Of a DNA stretch of 64,000 nt, positions 27,101 through 34,125 are shown in pieces. The notes below the pieces were generated by a model. That model searched no databases and was not told the origin of the DNA. It worked only from the letters and a program-made list of their open reading frames with translations. The stretch's first letter is position 1; the number at the start of each line of letters is the position of its first letter. Source of the DNA: CAYMYN01 sp964394665 (GTDB lineage: Bacteria > Planctomycetota > UBA1135 > GCA-002686595); NCBI GenBank assembly GCA_964394665.1, contig CAYMYN010000013.1, positions 1-64,000 on the forward strand, given 5' to 3'. The translations under genes and the position numbers were made by a program.

Positions 27101-28858
27101 TCAGGCGGAGGCGCCCTGGCGGCCTTGTTCGTCGAACAGACTGCGGTAGAGCCCGCCGGCGGCCAGGAGCTGGTCGTGGCGCCCCTGCTCGACCAGGCGG
27201 CCGCGCTCCAGGACGAAGATGCGGTCGGCGCCCGTCAGGGTCGAGAGCCGATGGGCGATCAGGACCAGGGTCGTGCCGCGCAGGCGTTCCCGCAGGCGCT
27301 CGAGCACGAGCCGCTCGGTCAAGGCATCGAGGGCCGAGGTCGCTTCGTCCAGGATCAGGACGCGCGGGCGGGCGAGCAGGGCACGGGCCAGGGCGACACG
27401 CTGGCGCTCGCCCCCCGAGAGGCGCAGGCCCTGTTCACCCAGGGGAGTCGCCAGCCCCTCGGGCAACCGCGCGAGGAACGGCCCGAGCTCGACCGCTTCC
27501 AGCACCTCGCGCAGCTCGTCGTCGCGCGCGTGCGGCGCCGCGAAGCGCAGGTTGGCGGACAACGTGTCGTGGAAGAGCTGGGTCTCCTGGGGCACGAGCA
27601 CGACCGCTCGACGCAGGGCCGGAAGCACCCAACCCCGCGCGTCGAGCCCGTCGACCAGGACGGCGCCGGAGCTGGGGTCGACGTGGCGCGCGAGGAGCGC
27701 GGCGGCGGTCGACTTGCCCGCGCCGGAGGGACCGACCAGGCCGACCACCTCGCCCGATGCCACGCGCAGGTCGAGGCGCTCGAGCAAGGACTGTCCCTCG
27801 ACCGCGAAGCAGACCGAGCGCAGCTCGAGCGCGCCGTCCACGACCGCGGGCGTGCGCGCGTCGCAAGCCTGGGCCACGTCGGGCGCGACGTCCAGCAGTT
27901 GGTACACGCGCTGCAGCGATCCCGCCGCGAGCTGCAGGTCGACGTTGACGTCGATCAGCCCCGAGATGGGCCGATAGAGGCGCGTGGCCAGGGTGTAGAA
28001 GGCCACCAACCCACCCAGGCTGAGCGCGCCCGAGAGCGTCCGCAGACCGCCGAGCAGGAACACCAGGATGAACGCGCCGGTCGTCATCAGGTCGGCCAGC
28101 GAGACCTGCACGGACCCGAGCAGCGAGAGCTTCAGGTTGCGTTCGATCCACGGCCGCGAGACACGCACGTGCTCACGGGCCTGGCTCCGCTCGCGGCGGA
28201 AGGTCTGGGTCAGCCGCACGGCGGCCAGGCGCTCCTCGAGGAACGCGTACAGGCCTCCGACCGCCTGTCGGGCGGCGAATCCCTCGCGGCGCAGGCGGCG
28301 ATTCACGAAGGCGAGCGCCAGGATCAACGGCGGCGTGATCGCGAGCAGGGCCACGGTCAGGAGCGGATCCAGCCACAGCAGCACCGCCAGGATGCCCACG
28401 ATGGTGAGCAGGTCCTGGGACGCGTTCACCAGGGTGTGCGCGGCTGCGCGCTGCAGGAGGTCGATGTCGGAGGTCAGTCGCGCGAGCACGTCGCCGTAGC
28501 GCTCGCCGCGGAAGAAATAGGGCGAGAGCGTTTGCGCGTGCTCGAAGACGCGCTGGCGGAAGTCGAACAGGATGCGCAGGCCCGAGTAGCTCGTCAGCCA
28601 GATCGACAGCAGTCGGAACGCGACGCGGAACACGAGCACCGCGCCGAGCAACGAGACCAACAGGACGAGCAAGCCCGCGTCCCCATCCCCGAGCGCGCGG
28701 TCCAGGATCGCCTTCAGGATCAGCGGGTCGAGCAGGGCCAGGACCACGCCCACCAGGAGGCACAGGGCGATCAGGAGCTGAAGCCCCAGGTAGGGCCGCA
28801 CGCACTCGCGGAAGAAGCGCAGCACGAGGCCGCGGCGGGGTGCCTCGTCGGTGTTCAC
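27101..28858 (-). CDS. ABC exporter (fused permease-ATPase) of the peptide cluster
   Basis: A 585-residue half-transporter. Six membrane helices occupy residues 20-310. The ATPase domain has Walker A GPSGAGKST (376-384), signature LSGGERQRV (from 480), Walker B VLILDEATS (from 500) and an H-loop His at 536. There is no N-terminal C39 peptidase domain, so it would not cleave a double-glycine leader, and the precursors have none. The start is a GTG at 28858 overlapping the stop of the HlyD gene (GTGA), which fixes it. With the HlyD adaptor it would form a type I-like export path; no TolC homologue is in the window. Its position beside three precursor peptides suggests that it exports the modified peptide. 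Confidence 0.88.
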   Translation of the reverse strand: MNTDEAPRRGLVLRFFRECVRPYLGLQLLIALCLLVGVVLALLDPLILKAILDRALGDGDAGLLVLLVSLLGAVLVFRVAFRLLSIWLTSYSGLRILFDFRQRVFEHAQTLSPYFFRGERYGDVLARLTSDIDLLQRAAAHTLVNASQDLLTIVGILAVLLWLDPLLTVALLAITPPLILALAFVNRRLRREGFAARQAVGGLYAFLEERLAAVRLTQTFRRERSQAREHVRVSRPWIERNLKLSLLGSVQVSLADLMTTGAFILVFLLGGLRTLSGALSLGGLVAFYTLATRLYRPISGLIDVNVDLQLAAGSLQRVYQLLDVAPDVAQACDARTPAVVDGALELRSVCFAVEGQSLLERLDLRVASGEVVGLVGPSGAGKSTAAALLARHVDPSSGAVLVDGLDARGWVLPALRRAVVLVPQETQLFHDTLSANLRFAAPHARDDELREVLEAVELGPFLARLPEGLATPLGEQGLRLSGGERQRVALARALLARPRVLILDEATSALDALTERLVLERLRERLRGTTLVLIAHRLSTLTGADRIFVLERGRLVEQGRHDQLLAAGGLYRSLFDEQGRQGASA

Positions 28859-29913
28859 CGCGGCCCCGCGAGCCGCTCGAAGACCAGGCGCCAGAGCGGG
28901 ACGGCCTCCTCGATCCGGATGCGTGCGGTCGCGTGCATCCCCTCGTGCAGCTCGAGTCCGTGGGCGCCGCCCTCGAGCTCGACCTCGACCGGGAAGCCCG
29001 CGCCGTCGTTGCGCGTGCCCAGGTGCGCCGTGCGACCCGGGACGCTGCCGTGCAGGAGCCAAGGGTAGCCCTCGACGCGCAGCTTCACGGGCATTCCCTC
29101 GCGCACGTGCGCGCGGCCGAGCTCGCCCACGAAGCCCTCGAAGCGCTCGGCGCGGCCGTGGGCCAGGCGCAGCAGCTCTTCGCCTTCCAGCACGCGCCGA
29201 CCGACCAGCTCGCGCGCCGAGGCGATCGAGACGATGCCCTCGGCGGGCGCGACGAGGGTCGCGAGGACTTCTTGGCGCGCGAGCTCGGCAGCCTCGAGGC
29301 GCAGCTCGTCCAGGCGCCGGCGCGCCTCGGCGAGTTGCGCCTCGACCTCGTTGCGCGTCGCGGTCTGATGGCTGGGCAGGGCCTCGAGGGTGCGCCGCGC
29401 TTGTTCGTGGACGACGCGCGCCAGCTCGCGCTCGGCGCGCGCGTCCTCGTAGGACAGCTCGGGCACGAGCCCGTCGGGGCGCAGTCGCTCCTGGGACTTC
29501 AGGCGACGCTCGGCGGCCTCCTCGGCGAGGACCGCGCGGGTGACCTCGAGCTCCGCCAACTGGCGCTCGTGCCCGTCGCGCACTTCCCGCAGGTGTTGGA
29601 ACTGGGCGGCGAGCGCCCGCTCCCGTTCCGTCAGGGCGCCGATGCGCGCCTCGCAGCGCGCGCGCTCGCTGGCGAGGCGGGCCGACTCCAGGACGAGCAG
29701 CGGATCCCCGGGTCGCACGGAGTCCCCCGAGCGCACGAGCACGCGCTCGATCCGGCCGTCGAGGGGCGCCCGGACGGCGCTCGAGCCGCCGGTCAGGAGC
29801 CCGCTGGCCGCGACGACGCGGTCCACGGGCAAGAAGAGCACGGCCGCGCCCGTCCCGATTAGCAGGACGGTGACGAACAGGACCGTGCGCAAGAGGGGGA
29901 TTCGCCTTCGCAT
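28855..29913 (-). CDS. HlyD-family membrane fusion protein of the peptide cluster
   Basis: A 352-residue periplasmic adaptor. It has one N-terminal membrane helix (TVLFVTVLLIGTGAAVLFLP) and a lipoyl-like half (APLDGRIERVLVRSGDSVRP). A long coiled coil (about residues 80-200) and a second lipoyl half (APAEGIVSIASARELVG) follow, then a beta-barrel region. It would link the ABC exporter to an outer-membrane channel or to the outer envelope. The gene begins 91 bp after the third precursor peptide gene and overlaps the ABC gene by four bases, so precursors, adaptor and exporter probably share a transcript. Confidence 0.87.
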   Translation of the reverse strand: MRRRIPLLRTVLFVTVLLIGTGAAVLFLPVDRVVAASGLLTGGSSAVRAPLDGRIERVLVRSGDSVRPGDPLLVLESARLASERARCEARIGALTERERALAAQFQHLREVRDGHERQLAELEVTRAVLAEEAAERRLKSQERLRPDGLVPELSYEDARAERELARVVHEQARRTLEALPSHQTATRNEVEAQLAEARRRLDELRLEAAELARQEVLATLVAPAEGIVSIASARELVGRRVLEGEELLRLAHGRAERFEGFVGELGRAHVREGMPVKLRVEGYPWLLHGSVPGRTAHLGTRNDGAGFPVEVELEGGAHGLELHEGMHATARIRIEEAVPLWRLVFERLAGPR

Positions 29914-29964
29914 GGGATGAACATGCGCCGACGGGGCCTGGCCCCGCCGGCGCTCGAACGCGGA

Positions 29965-29992
29965 AGGCCGGCACTCCGTGCGAGTCCGGCCT
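29965..29992 (-). terminator. Hairpin between precursor gene 3 and HlyD gene
   Basis: AGGCCGG (29965-29971) pairs with CCGGCCT (29986-29992). After a one-base bulge, ACTC pairs with GAGT around a five-base loop, giving about 11 bp. It starts 12 bp beyond the stop of the third precursor gene. As an attenuator it would give more precursor mRNA than transporter mRNA. Confidence 0.6.
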
Positions 29993-30004
29993 CCACTCAG
30001 CGGA

Positions 30005-30112
30005 TCACGCCGTCGGCGGGCACCAGCGCGGGTCCTCGGAGCAGAGGACGCAGTGGGTGATGATCCAGCGCTCGGCGGGCTTCTCGCTCACGGGCTTGAC
30101 GACGAAACGCAT
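30005..30112 (-). CDS. RiPP precursor peptide, copy 3
   Basis: A 35-codon gene with the leader MRFVVKPVSEKP and the C-terminal core CVLCSEDPRWC, followed by PPTA. Relative to the other two copies, Phe becomes Trp in the core, the first Ala becomes Val, and the Lys-Gly after the leader is replaced (AERW). The ATG at 30112 has GGAG eight bases upstream. Three near-identical tiny genes next to modification and export genes are the basis for calling it a precursor. The conserved Cys residues (spacing C-x2-C-x6-C) and Ser-Glu-Asp are candidate modification sites. It is the last of the three before the transporter genes and the most diverged. Confidence 0.82.
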   Translation of the reverse strand: MRFVVKPVSEKPAERWIITHCVLCSEDPRWCPPTA

Positions 30113-30225
30113 GCTTGCATCTCCAGTGGGATCAGGGCCTTCCTCGCGGAAGGCGGACCGGAAGGGAAACCGACCGCGGACCGTGGAGCGCAGACCCCAG
30201 GATCCGCGGGCGGGGCTCAGCGGAC

Positions 30226-30255
30226 GCGCGCCGCCCGGCGGAGCGGGCGGCGCGC
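30226..30255 (-). terminator. 12-bp hairpin between precursor genes 2 and 3
   Basis: GCGCGCCGCCCG (30226-30237) pairs perfectly with CGGGCGGCGCGC (30244-30255) around a six-base loop. It lies 20 bp beyond the stop of precursor gene 2 on the minus strand. It could be a partial terminator or an mRNA-stabilising stem. Confidence 0.6.
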
Positions 30256-30275
30256 CGAGGACGCGAACGCGCGGC

Positions 30276-30383
30276 TCAGATCTCGTTGCAGAAGCGCGGA
30301 TCTTCCGAGCACAGCGCGCACATCGTGATGTGGGGGGGGCCCTTCGTGGGCTTCTCGACGAGGGGTTTGACGACGAATCGCAT
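30276..30383 (-). CDS. RiPP precursor peptide, copy 2
   Basis: A 35-codon gene encoding the leader MRFVVKPLVEKP, a short linker (TKGPPHITM), the core CALCSEDPRFC and a tail NEI. An excellent ribosome binding site (AGGAGGTGA) stands five bases before the ATG at 30383, one of the strongest in the window. Leader and core match copy 1 almost exactly while the linker between them varies, the pattern expected of a RiPP leader/core pair. There is no double-Gly processing site. The core offers three Cys plus Ser, Glu, Asp and Arg. Confidence 0.85.
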   Translation of the reverse strand: MRFVVKPLVEKPTKGPPHITMCALCSEDPRFCNEI

Positions 30384-30464
30384 TGGGTCACCTCCTGGTG
30401 GGTCGTGCCGCCCCTGCGCGACGCGGGGTCGGCGGAACACTTCCTTCTATCCGTACGCGGTCGA

Positions 30465-30495
30465 ACCCACCCAACGTGGGTCGGGCCCGGCCCGA
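30465..30495 (-). terminator. Tandem stem-loops between precursor genes 1 and 2
   Basis: TCGGGCC-C-GGCCCGA (30481-30495) is a 15-base palindrome. Directly beside it ACCCAC (30465-30470) pairs with GTGGGT (30476-30481). They lie in the 176-bp spacer after precursor gene 1, reading on the minus strand, parallel to the hairpins found after copies 2 and 3. Confidence 0.45.
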
Positions 30496-30559
30496 TCGGT
30501 CTCCCCATTCCCGACCGACGCGCTCTTCGCGCCGATCGGATGGAACCGGCGCTGCGAGG

Positions 30560-30658
30560 TCAGGCGCAGAAGCGCGGATCCTCGGAGCACAGGGCGCACA
30601 TCGTGGTGTTGATGCCCTTGGACGGTTTCTCGGTCAGCGGCTTGACGACGAATCGCAT
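30560..30658 (-). CDS. RiPP precursor peptide, copy 1
   Basis: A 32-codon gene: leader MRFVVKPLTEKP, linker SKGINTTM, core CALCSEDPRFC and a single final Ala. GGAGG stands five to six bases before the ATG at 30658. It is the first gene of the minus-strand arm and faces the maturation operon across a 329-bp divergent region. Three copies with an invariant leader and core argue against a chance reading frame. I do not recognise the family from described RiPP classes. The peptide is probably modified by the radical SAM and ATP-grasp enzymes encoded opposite. Confidence 0.85.
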   Translation of the reverse strand: MRFVVKPLTEKPSKGINTTMCALCSEDPRFCA

Positions 30659-30987
30659 GATGCCTCCGGGGGTCTCGAGAGCGCCCCGCGGGACGGGGCG
30701 GGCCAATGGGAAGGATCGCGGCCGCCGGTCGGGCCTTTCGGACTCCGAGGCCGCGGCCGGGCCCGATGGTAGTCGGAAACCCAGGAACCGTGCAGTCCGC
30801 GTCCAGCCCGGTTCCACGCTCGAAGGCGGCCCTTCCCAGAAATTGGACACACGGTGCCATCGCTGCCGGCCCGGTACGGCCCCCGTTCCCGGAATGGGGG
30901 TCAACGGGTAGCCTGGGCCACGACCCAGGGACTGCCGGGGCACGTCGATGCCCCGAGCTTCGCAGCTCACGCCAGGAGGCGATTTTG
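30659..30987. promoter_or_regulatory. Divergent control region of the peptide cluster
   Basis: This 329-bp gene-free stretch separates precursor gene 1 (-) from the maturation operon (+). A near-perfect 21-bp palindrome lies at 30880-30900: CCCCC-N-TTCC-N-GGAA-N-GGGGG, with one mismatched pair. Two small hairpins precede the operon start: CCTGGG/CCCAGG at 30912-30929 and CGGGGCA/TGCCCCG at 30936-30955. AGGAGG at 30974-30979 is the ribosome binding site of the first maturation gene. I found no convincing -35/-10 pair, so promoter positions are not assigned. The palindrome is a candidate operator; no regulator gene is in the cluster. Confidence 0.5.
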
Positions 30988-31839
30988 GTGACGATCGCGC
31001 TGCTCGGTCGGATGGACTCGGATTGGCTCGGGGCTGTCGCGGCGCGCTGCGGTTTCGAGTGCGCGCGGCTCGACCTCGAGTCGGCCCTGCACCGAGGCCG
31101 CACGACCCTCGATGGGCCGCGCGTCGAATGGGACGGTTTCGACCTGCGCCAGGCCGATGCGGTGCTCGTCGAGCGCGGTGTCTTCGCCTGGCCGCAGCCG
31201 GGCAACGCTCGCGCGGGCCTCTCGGCGCGGGCCGAACGCGAGGCCCGTGCGCTCCTGCTCTCGGCCCTGTGGACCGCCGCGGAGTCCGTTCCGGTGATCC
31301 CCCACCCTCGGCACGCGCACCTGTGCGTCGCGCCCGCCCTGGCCCTGGAGCGCTGCGAACGGGCCGCGATCCCCGTGCATCCTTGGACGATCGGTGCCCG
31401 CCCGCCGCGGGGGGACGGGCGGGTCTGGCTCGACGTCGGTGGCCGCGATCTGCGCTACGAGCCGCGCGAGCCCGAACCCGGCGAGCCGGGCTTCTCGCCC
31501 GAGGCTTTTGCGGGCCCGCTCTGGACCCTGCTCGCCTTCGACGGAGTCGTCCTGGGCGCCCGACGCCATGTGGACGCGGCGGCCTGGCAGGCCGGCGCGG
31601 TCGAGGGCGTGCTCCCTGGCGACGAGGTGCCGGACGCTCTCGCGCGCCTCGCCCGCGGAGCGCTGGAGCAACTCGAGCTGCCTTGGTTGGAGCTGGCGCT
31701 GCGCCCCGACCCGGACGCGCCGACCCTCGTGCATCTGCTCCCCGACGCCGACCTCGGCCGCTGGGACCTGGACCTCAACGGCGCCGCGTCCCGCGCGGCG
31801 GCGACCCTCCTCGAGTCGAAGATCGGAGTTCCCCGATGA
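30988..31839 (+). CDS. Degenerate ATP-grasp-like protein of the peptide cluster
   Basis: This 283-residue cytoplasmic protein has the same general layout as the intact ATP-grasp ligase two genes downstream. An N-terminal nucleotide-fold half (VTIALLGRMDSDWLGAVAAR) leads to a His/Pro segment (PVIPHPRHAHLCVAPALALE) equivalent to NPPHTWDLHGLKPFEM. Further on, LAFDGVVLGA is equivalent to FVAGGEVLGA. Yet the expected ATP-binding Lys is missing, the central Lys/Gly-loop region is gone, and the metal-binding ExN site (LLECNSAP in the ligase) reads LLPDADL. It may be a leader-binding or regulatory partner rather than an enzyme. The GTG at 30988 has AGGAGG upstream; a TTG at 30985 is also possible. 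It overlaps the radical SAM gene by four bases. The homology is my reading of the sequence, not a search result. Confidence 0.72.
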   Translation: MTIALLGRMDSDWLGAVAARCGFECARLDLESALHRGRTTLDGPRVEWDGFDLRQADAVLVERGVFAWPQPGNARAGLSARAEREARALLLSALWTAAESVPVIPHPRHAHLCVAPALALERCERAAIPVHPWTIGARPPRGDGRVWLDVGGRDLRYEPREPEPGEPGFSPEAFAGPLWTLLAFDGVVLGARRHVDAAAWQAGAVEGVLPGDEVPDALARLARGALEQLELPWLELALRPDPDAPTLVHLLPDADLGRWDLDLNGAASRAAATLLESKIGVPR

Positions 31840-33200
31840 AAGCCTCCCGCTACAACCGCATCTTCCGCGCCACCGATGGGACGTGGCTGGCGTTCAACTC
31901 CTGGAGCACCGCCCTCGCGGAGCTCGAGCCCGAACAAGTCGGCTTCGTCGAGGCGTTGTTGGCCGATCCCGAAGGCACGGCCTGCGACAACCCCGAAAAA
32001 CGCGCGGTCCGCGAGGCCCTCATCGAAGGCAACTTCCTGATCGAGGACGCCGTCGACGAGCTCGCGACGGCCAAGGCCGATCTCCTGCGCGACCGCTTCC
32101 GCGTGGACCAGCTCCACCTGACCATCGCGCCGACGATGGACTGCAACTTCCGCTGCGACTACTGCTTCGAGGAGCACCTGCGGGTTTCGATGTCGAAGCA
32201 CGTGCAGGACAAGCTGCTCGAATTCAGCGCCGAGAAGCTCTCCACCGCCCAGGTCCTGGCGGTCACCTGGTACGGCGGCGAGCCCTTGCTGCCGCGCGCC
32301 TTCCCGGTCGTCGAGCGGCTCTCGGAGGGGTTCCTCGAGCAGTGCCGCGCGCGGGGCGTCGACTACCAGGCGCACCTCGTCACCAACGGCTTCTTCCTCG
32401 ACCGCCCCAAGATGGAGCGCATGGTCGAGCTGGGCGTGAACAAGGTTCAGGTCACGCTGGACGGGCCGCCGGCGCAGCACGACAAGCGCCGCCACCTGGT
32501 CGGCGGCCGGGGGACGTTCGATCGCATCCTCGAGAACCTGATCGCGACCGTGGACCTGGCCGAGTTCCAGGTGCGCATCAACGTCGATGCGCGCAACTCG
32601 ATGGAGGCGATCGAGGTGGTCGAGATCCTGGTCGCGGCGGGGCTGGGCGGCAAGCTGCGCCCCTACCTCGCGCAGGTGACCCACGACGGCGCGGCGTGCG
32701 GCAACATCCAAGAGCTGTGTTACTCGAGCCAGGACTTCGCCCGCATGGAGGTCGAGGTCTACCGCGAGGCCGCGCGCCGCGAGCTGCCCCTCTCGCGTTA
32801 CCCCTTCCGCCTGGCCGGCGCCTTCTGCACCGCCGATCGCCTCAACGGTTACGTCGTCGCGCCGAACGGCCTGCTCTTCAAGTGCTGGCACGAGGTGACG
32901 ATGAACCCCGAGCGCTCGATCGGCAGCTTGCTCGACGGCCAACAGGCCTCGCAGAAATCCAACGAGGATCGCTGGCTCAACTGGGATGCGCTCGGGACCA
33001 AGAGCGGCTGCCGCTCGTGCGACGTGATGCCCCTGTGCCATGGCGGCTGCCCGCTCGAGGCCATGCGCCATCCCGAGCGCGATCGGGGGGCCTGCGAGCA
33101 GTACAAGTTCCACCTCGAGCCGCTGCTCGAAGTTCGGCACATGTCCCGCGCCCTCTACCCGGACGCCCAACCGGCCGCACGCGACGTGGCCTGCAAGTGA
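31836..33200 (+). CDS. Radical SAM/SPASM peptide-modifying enzyme
   Basis: A 454-residue enzyme. The radical SAM motif is C103-x3-C107-x2-C110 (TMDCNFRCDYCFEEH), followed by GGEP at 147-150. A full SPASM domain carries seven Cys for two auxiliary [4Fe-4S] clusters: C331, C350, then C392-x2-C395-x5-C401-x3-C405 and C420. The N-terminal 95 residues resemble the leader-contacting region of peptide-modifying family members (YNRIF..GTWLAFNS). Such enzymes typically form thioether, C-C or C-O bonds in peptides. Here the Cys-rich precursor cores are the obvious substrate. The ATG at 31836 overlaps the previous stop (ATGA), and the next gene starts four bases after its stop. Confidence 0.92.
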   Translation: MKASRYNRIFRATDGTWLAFNSWSTALAELEPEQVGFVEALLADPEGTACDNPEKRAVREALIEGNFLIEDAVDELATAKADLLRDRFRVDQLHLTIAPTMDCNFRCDYCFEEHLRVSMSKHVQDKLLEFSAEKLSTAQVLAVTWYGGEPLLPRAFPVVERLSEGFLEQCRARGVDYQAHLVTNGFFLDRPKMERMVELGVNKVQVTLDGPPAQHDKRRHLVGGRGTFDRILENLIATVDLAEFQVRINVDARNSMEAIEVVEILVAAGLGGKLRPYLAQVTHDGAACGNIQELCYSSQDFARMEVEVYREAARRELPLSRYPFRLAGAFCTADRLNGYVVAPNGLLFKCWHEVTMNPERSIGSLLDGQQASQKSNEDRWLNWDALGTKSGCRSCDVMPLCHGGCPLEAMRHPERDRGACEQYKFHLEPLLEVRHMSRALYPDAQPAARDVACK

Positions 33201-33204
33201 CCCC

Positions 33205-34125
33205 ATGCGCGCCTGCTTGATCGGACCGCCCGAGCGCGAGGAGCTGCAACGGCTCGAAATGCGCCTGGAGGAGCGCGGGGTCGAGGCGCTGGTCCTCGAT
33301 CCCCGTGGTGACCCGGGGATCGAGCTCGGCCCGGGGCACGAAGTCGCTCGCGGAGTCGACCTGGGCCGCTTCTCGGCCTTCTACGTCGCCGACCTGGGCC
33401 TGGGCTCGGCCGGCGGCGAGGAGACCGACGGCGGGCGACGACTGCGCGCGTCCCAGCGCCGGCTCGTGCTGTGGAACACGCTCCTCGGGCGCCTCGCCCT
33501 GCGGACACGCGTCATCAACCCTCCGCACACCTGGGACCTGCACGGGCTCAAGCCGTTCGAGATGGCCGTGTACGAGGGCCTGGATCTGCCCGCTCCGCGC
33601 ACGCTCGCCACCGACGACCCCGAGCGACTGCTGTCGCTCCCCGCCGACATGCCCGGCTGGATCACCAAGGGACTCGTGGGCGGTTACGGCTACACCGAGG
33701 CCTTCGTGCCGCCGCGTTCCCGTGAAGAAGCCCTCGCGGCCCTCGCGGACGGACCGCGATTGGTGCAGCAGCGCATCGAGGGCGACAACGTGCGCGCCTT
33801 CGTGGCCGGGGGCGAGGTGCTCGGCGCCGCCGAGATCCTGCCCTCGGACCCGGGCGAGGTCGACTCGCGCCGCGACACGGCACGCCTGCGCCGCATCACG
33901 CTGCCCGAGGAGGCGCGCCGCGCGGCGCTGGCCGCGACGCAGCGCTTCGGGATCCCCTTCTCGGCCGTCGACTTCATGCGCGAAGCCGGCAGCGGGCGGT
34001 TCTGGTTGCTCGAGTGCAACTCGGCACCGTTCTTCGTCGAGTTCGAGCGCCGCACCGGGATCGACGTCTCGAGCGCGCTGGCCGACCTGCTCACCGGTCG
34101 CCGGGACCGGCCGAGCGCGTCGTGA
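33205..34125 (+). CDS. ATP-grasp ligase of the peptide cluster
   Basis: This 306-residue protein has a RimK/glutathione-synthetase-like ATP-grasp fold. It has a pre-ATP-grasp N-domain, the first nucleotide Lys in HGLKPFEM (K116), and K155 with a Gly-rich loop (WITKGLVGGYGYTE). It continues with EGDNVRAFVAGGEVLGA and the metal-binding ExN in FWLLECNSAP (E270, N272). ATP-grasp enzymes activate carboxylates as acyl phosphates. In RiPP pathways they form lactone or lactam cross-links (graspetides) or add amino acids. The precursor core offers Glu and Asp as acyl donors and Ser, Lys or Cys as acceptors. ATG at 33205; the stop overlaps the next GTG by four bases (GTGA), so the two are coupled. Confidence 0.88.
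   Translation: MRACLIGPPEREELQRLEMRLEERGVEALVLDPRGDPGIELGPGHEVARGVDLGRFSAFYVADLGLGSAGGEETDGGRRLRASQRRLVLWNTLLGRLALRTRVINPPHTWDLHGLKPFEMAVYEGLDLPAPRTLATDDPERLLSLPADMPGWITKGLVGGYGYTEAFVPPRSREEALAALADGPRLVQQRIEGDNVRAFVAGGEVLGAAEILPSDPGEVDSRRDTARLRRITLPEEARRAALAATQRFGIPFSAVDFMREAGSGRFWLLECNSAPFFVEFERRTGIDVSSALADLLTGRRDRPSAS

Noticed and set aside
27101..29974. A single 957-codon open frame covering the ABC exporter and antisense-like upstream sequence
   Set aside because: The ABC protein begins at the GTG at 28858; the preceding part of the frame is out-of-frame HlyD sequence of Arg/Ala/Gly-rich composition with no domain.
30005..30658. Lanthipeptide or lasso peptide cluster
   Set aside because: No LanM/LanB/LanC, lasso cyclase or B-protein homologue is present, and the precursors lack the usual leader motifs.
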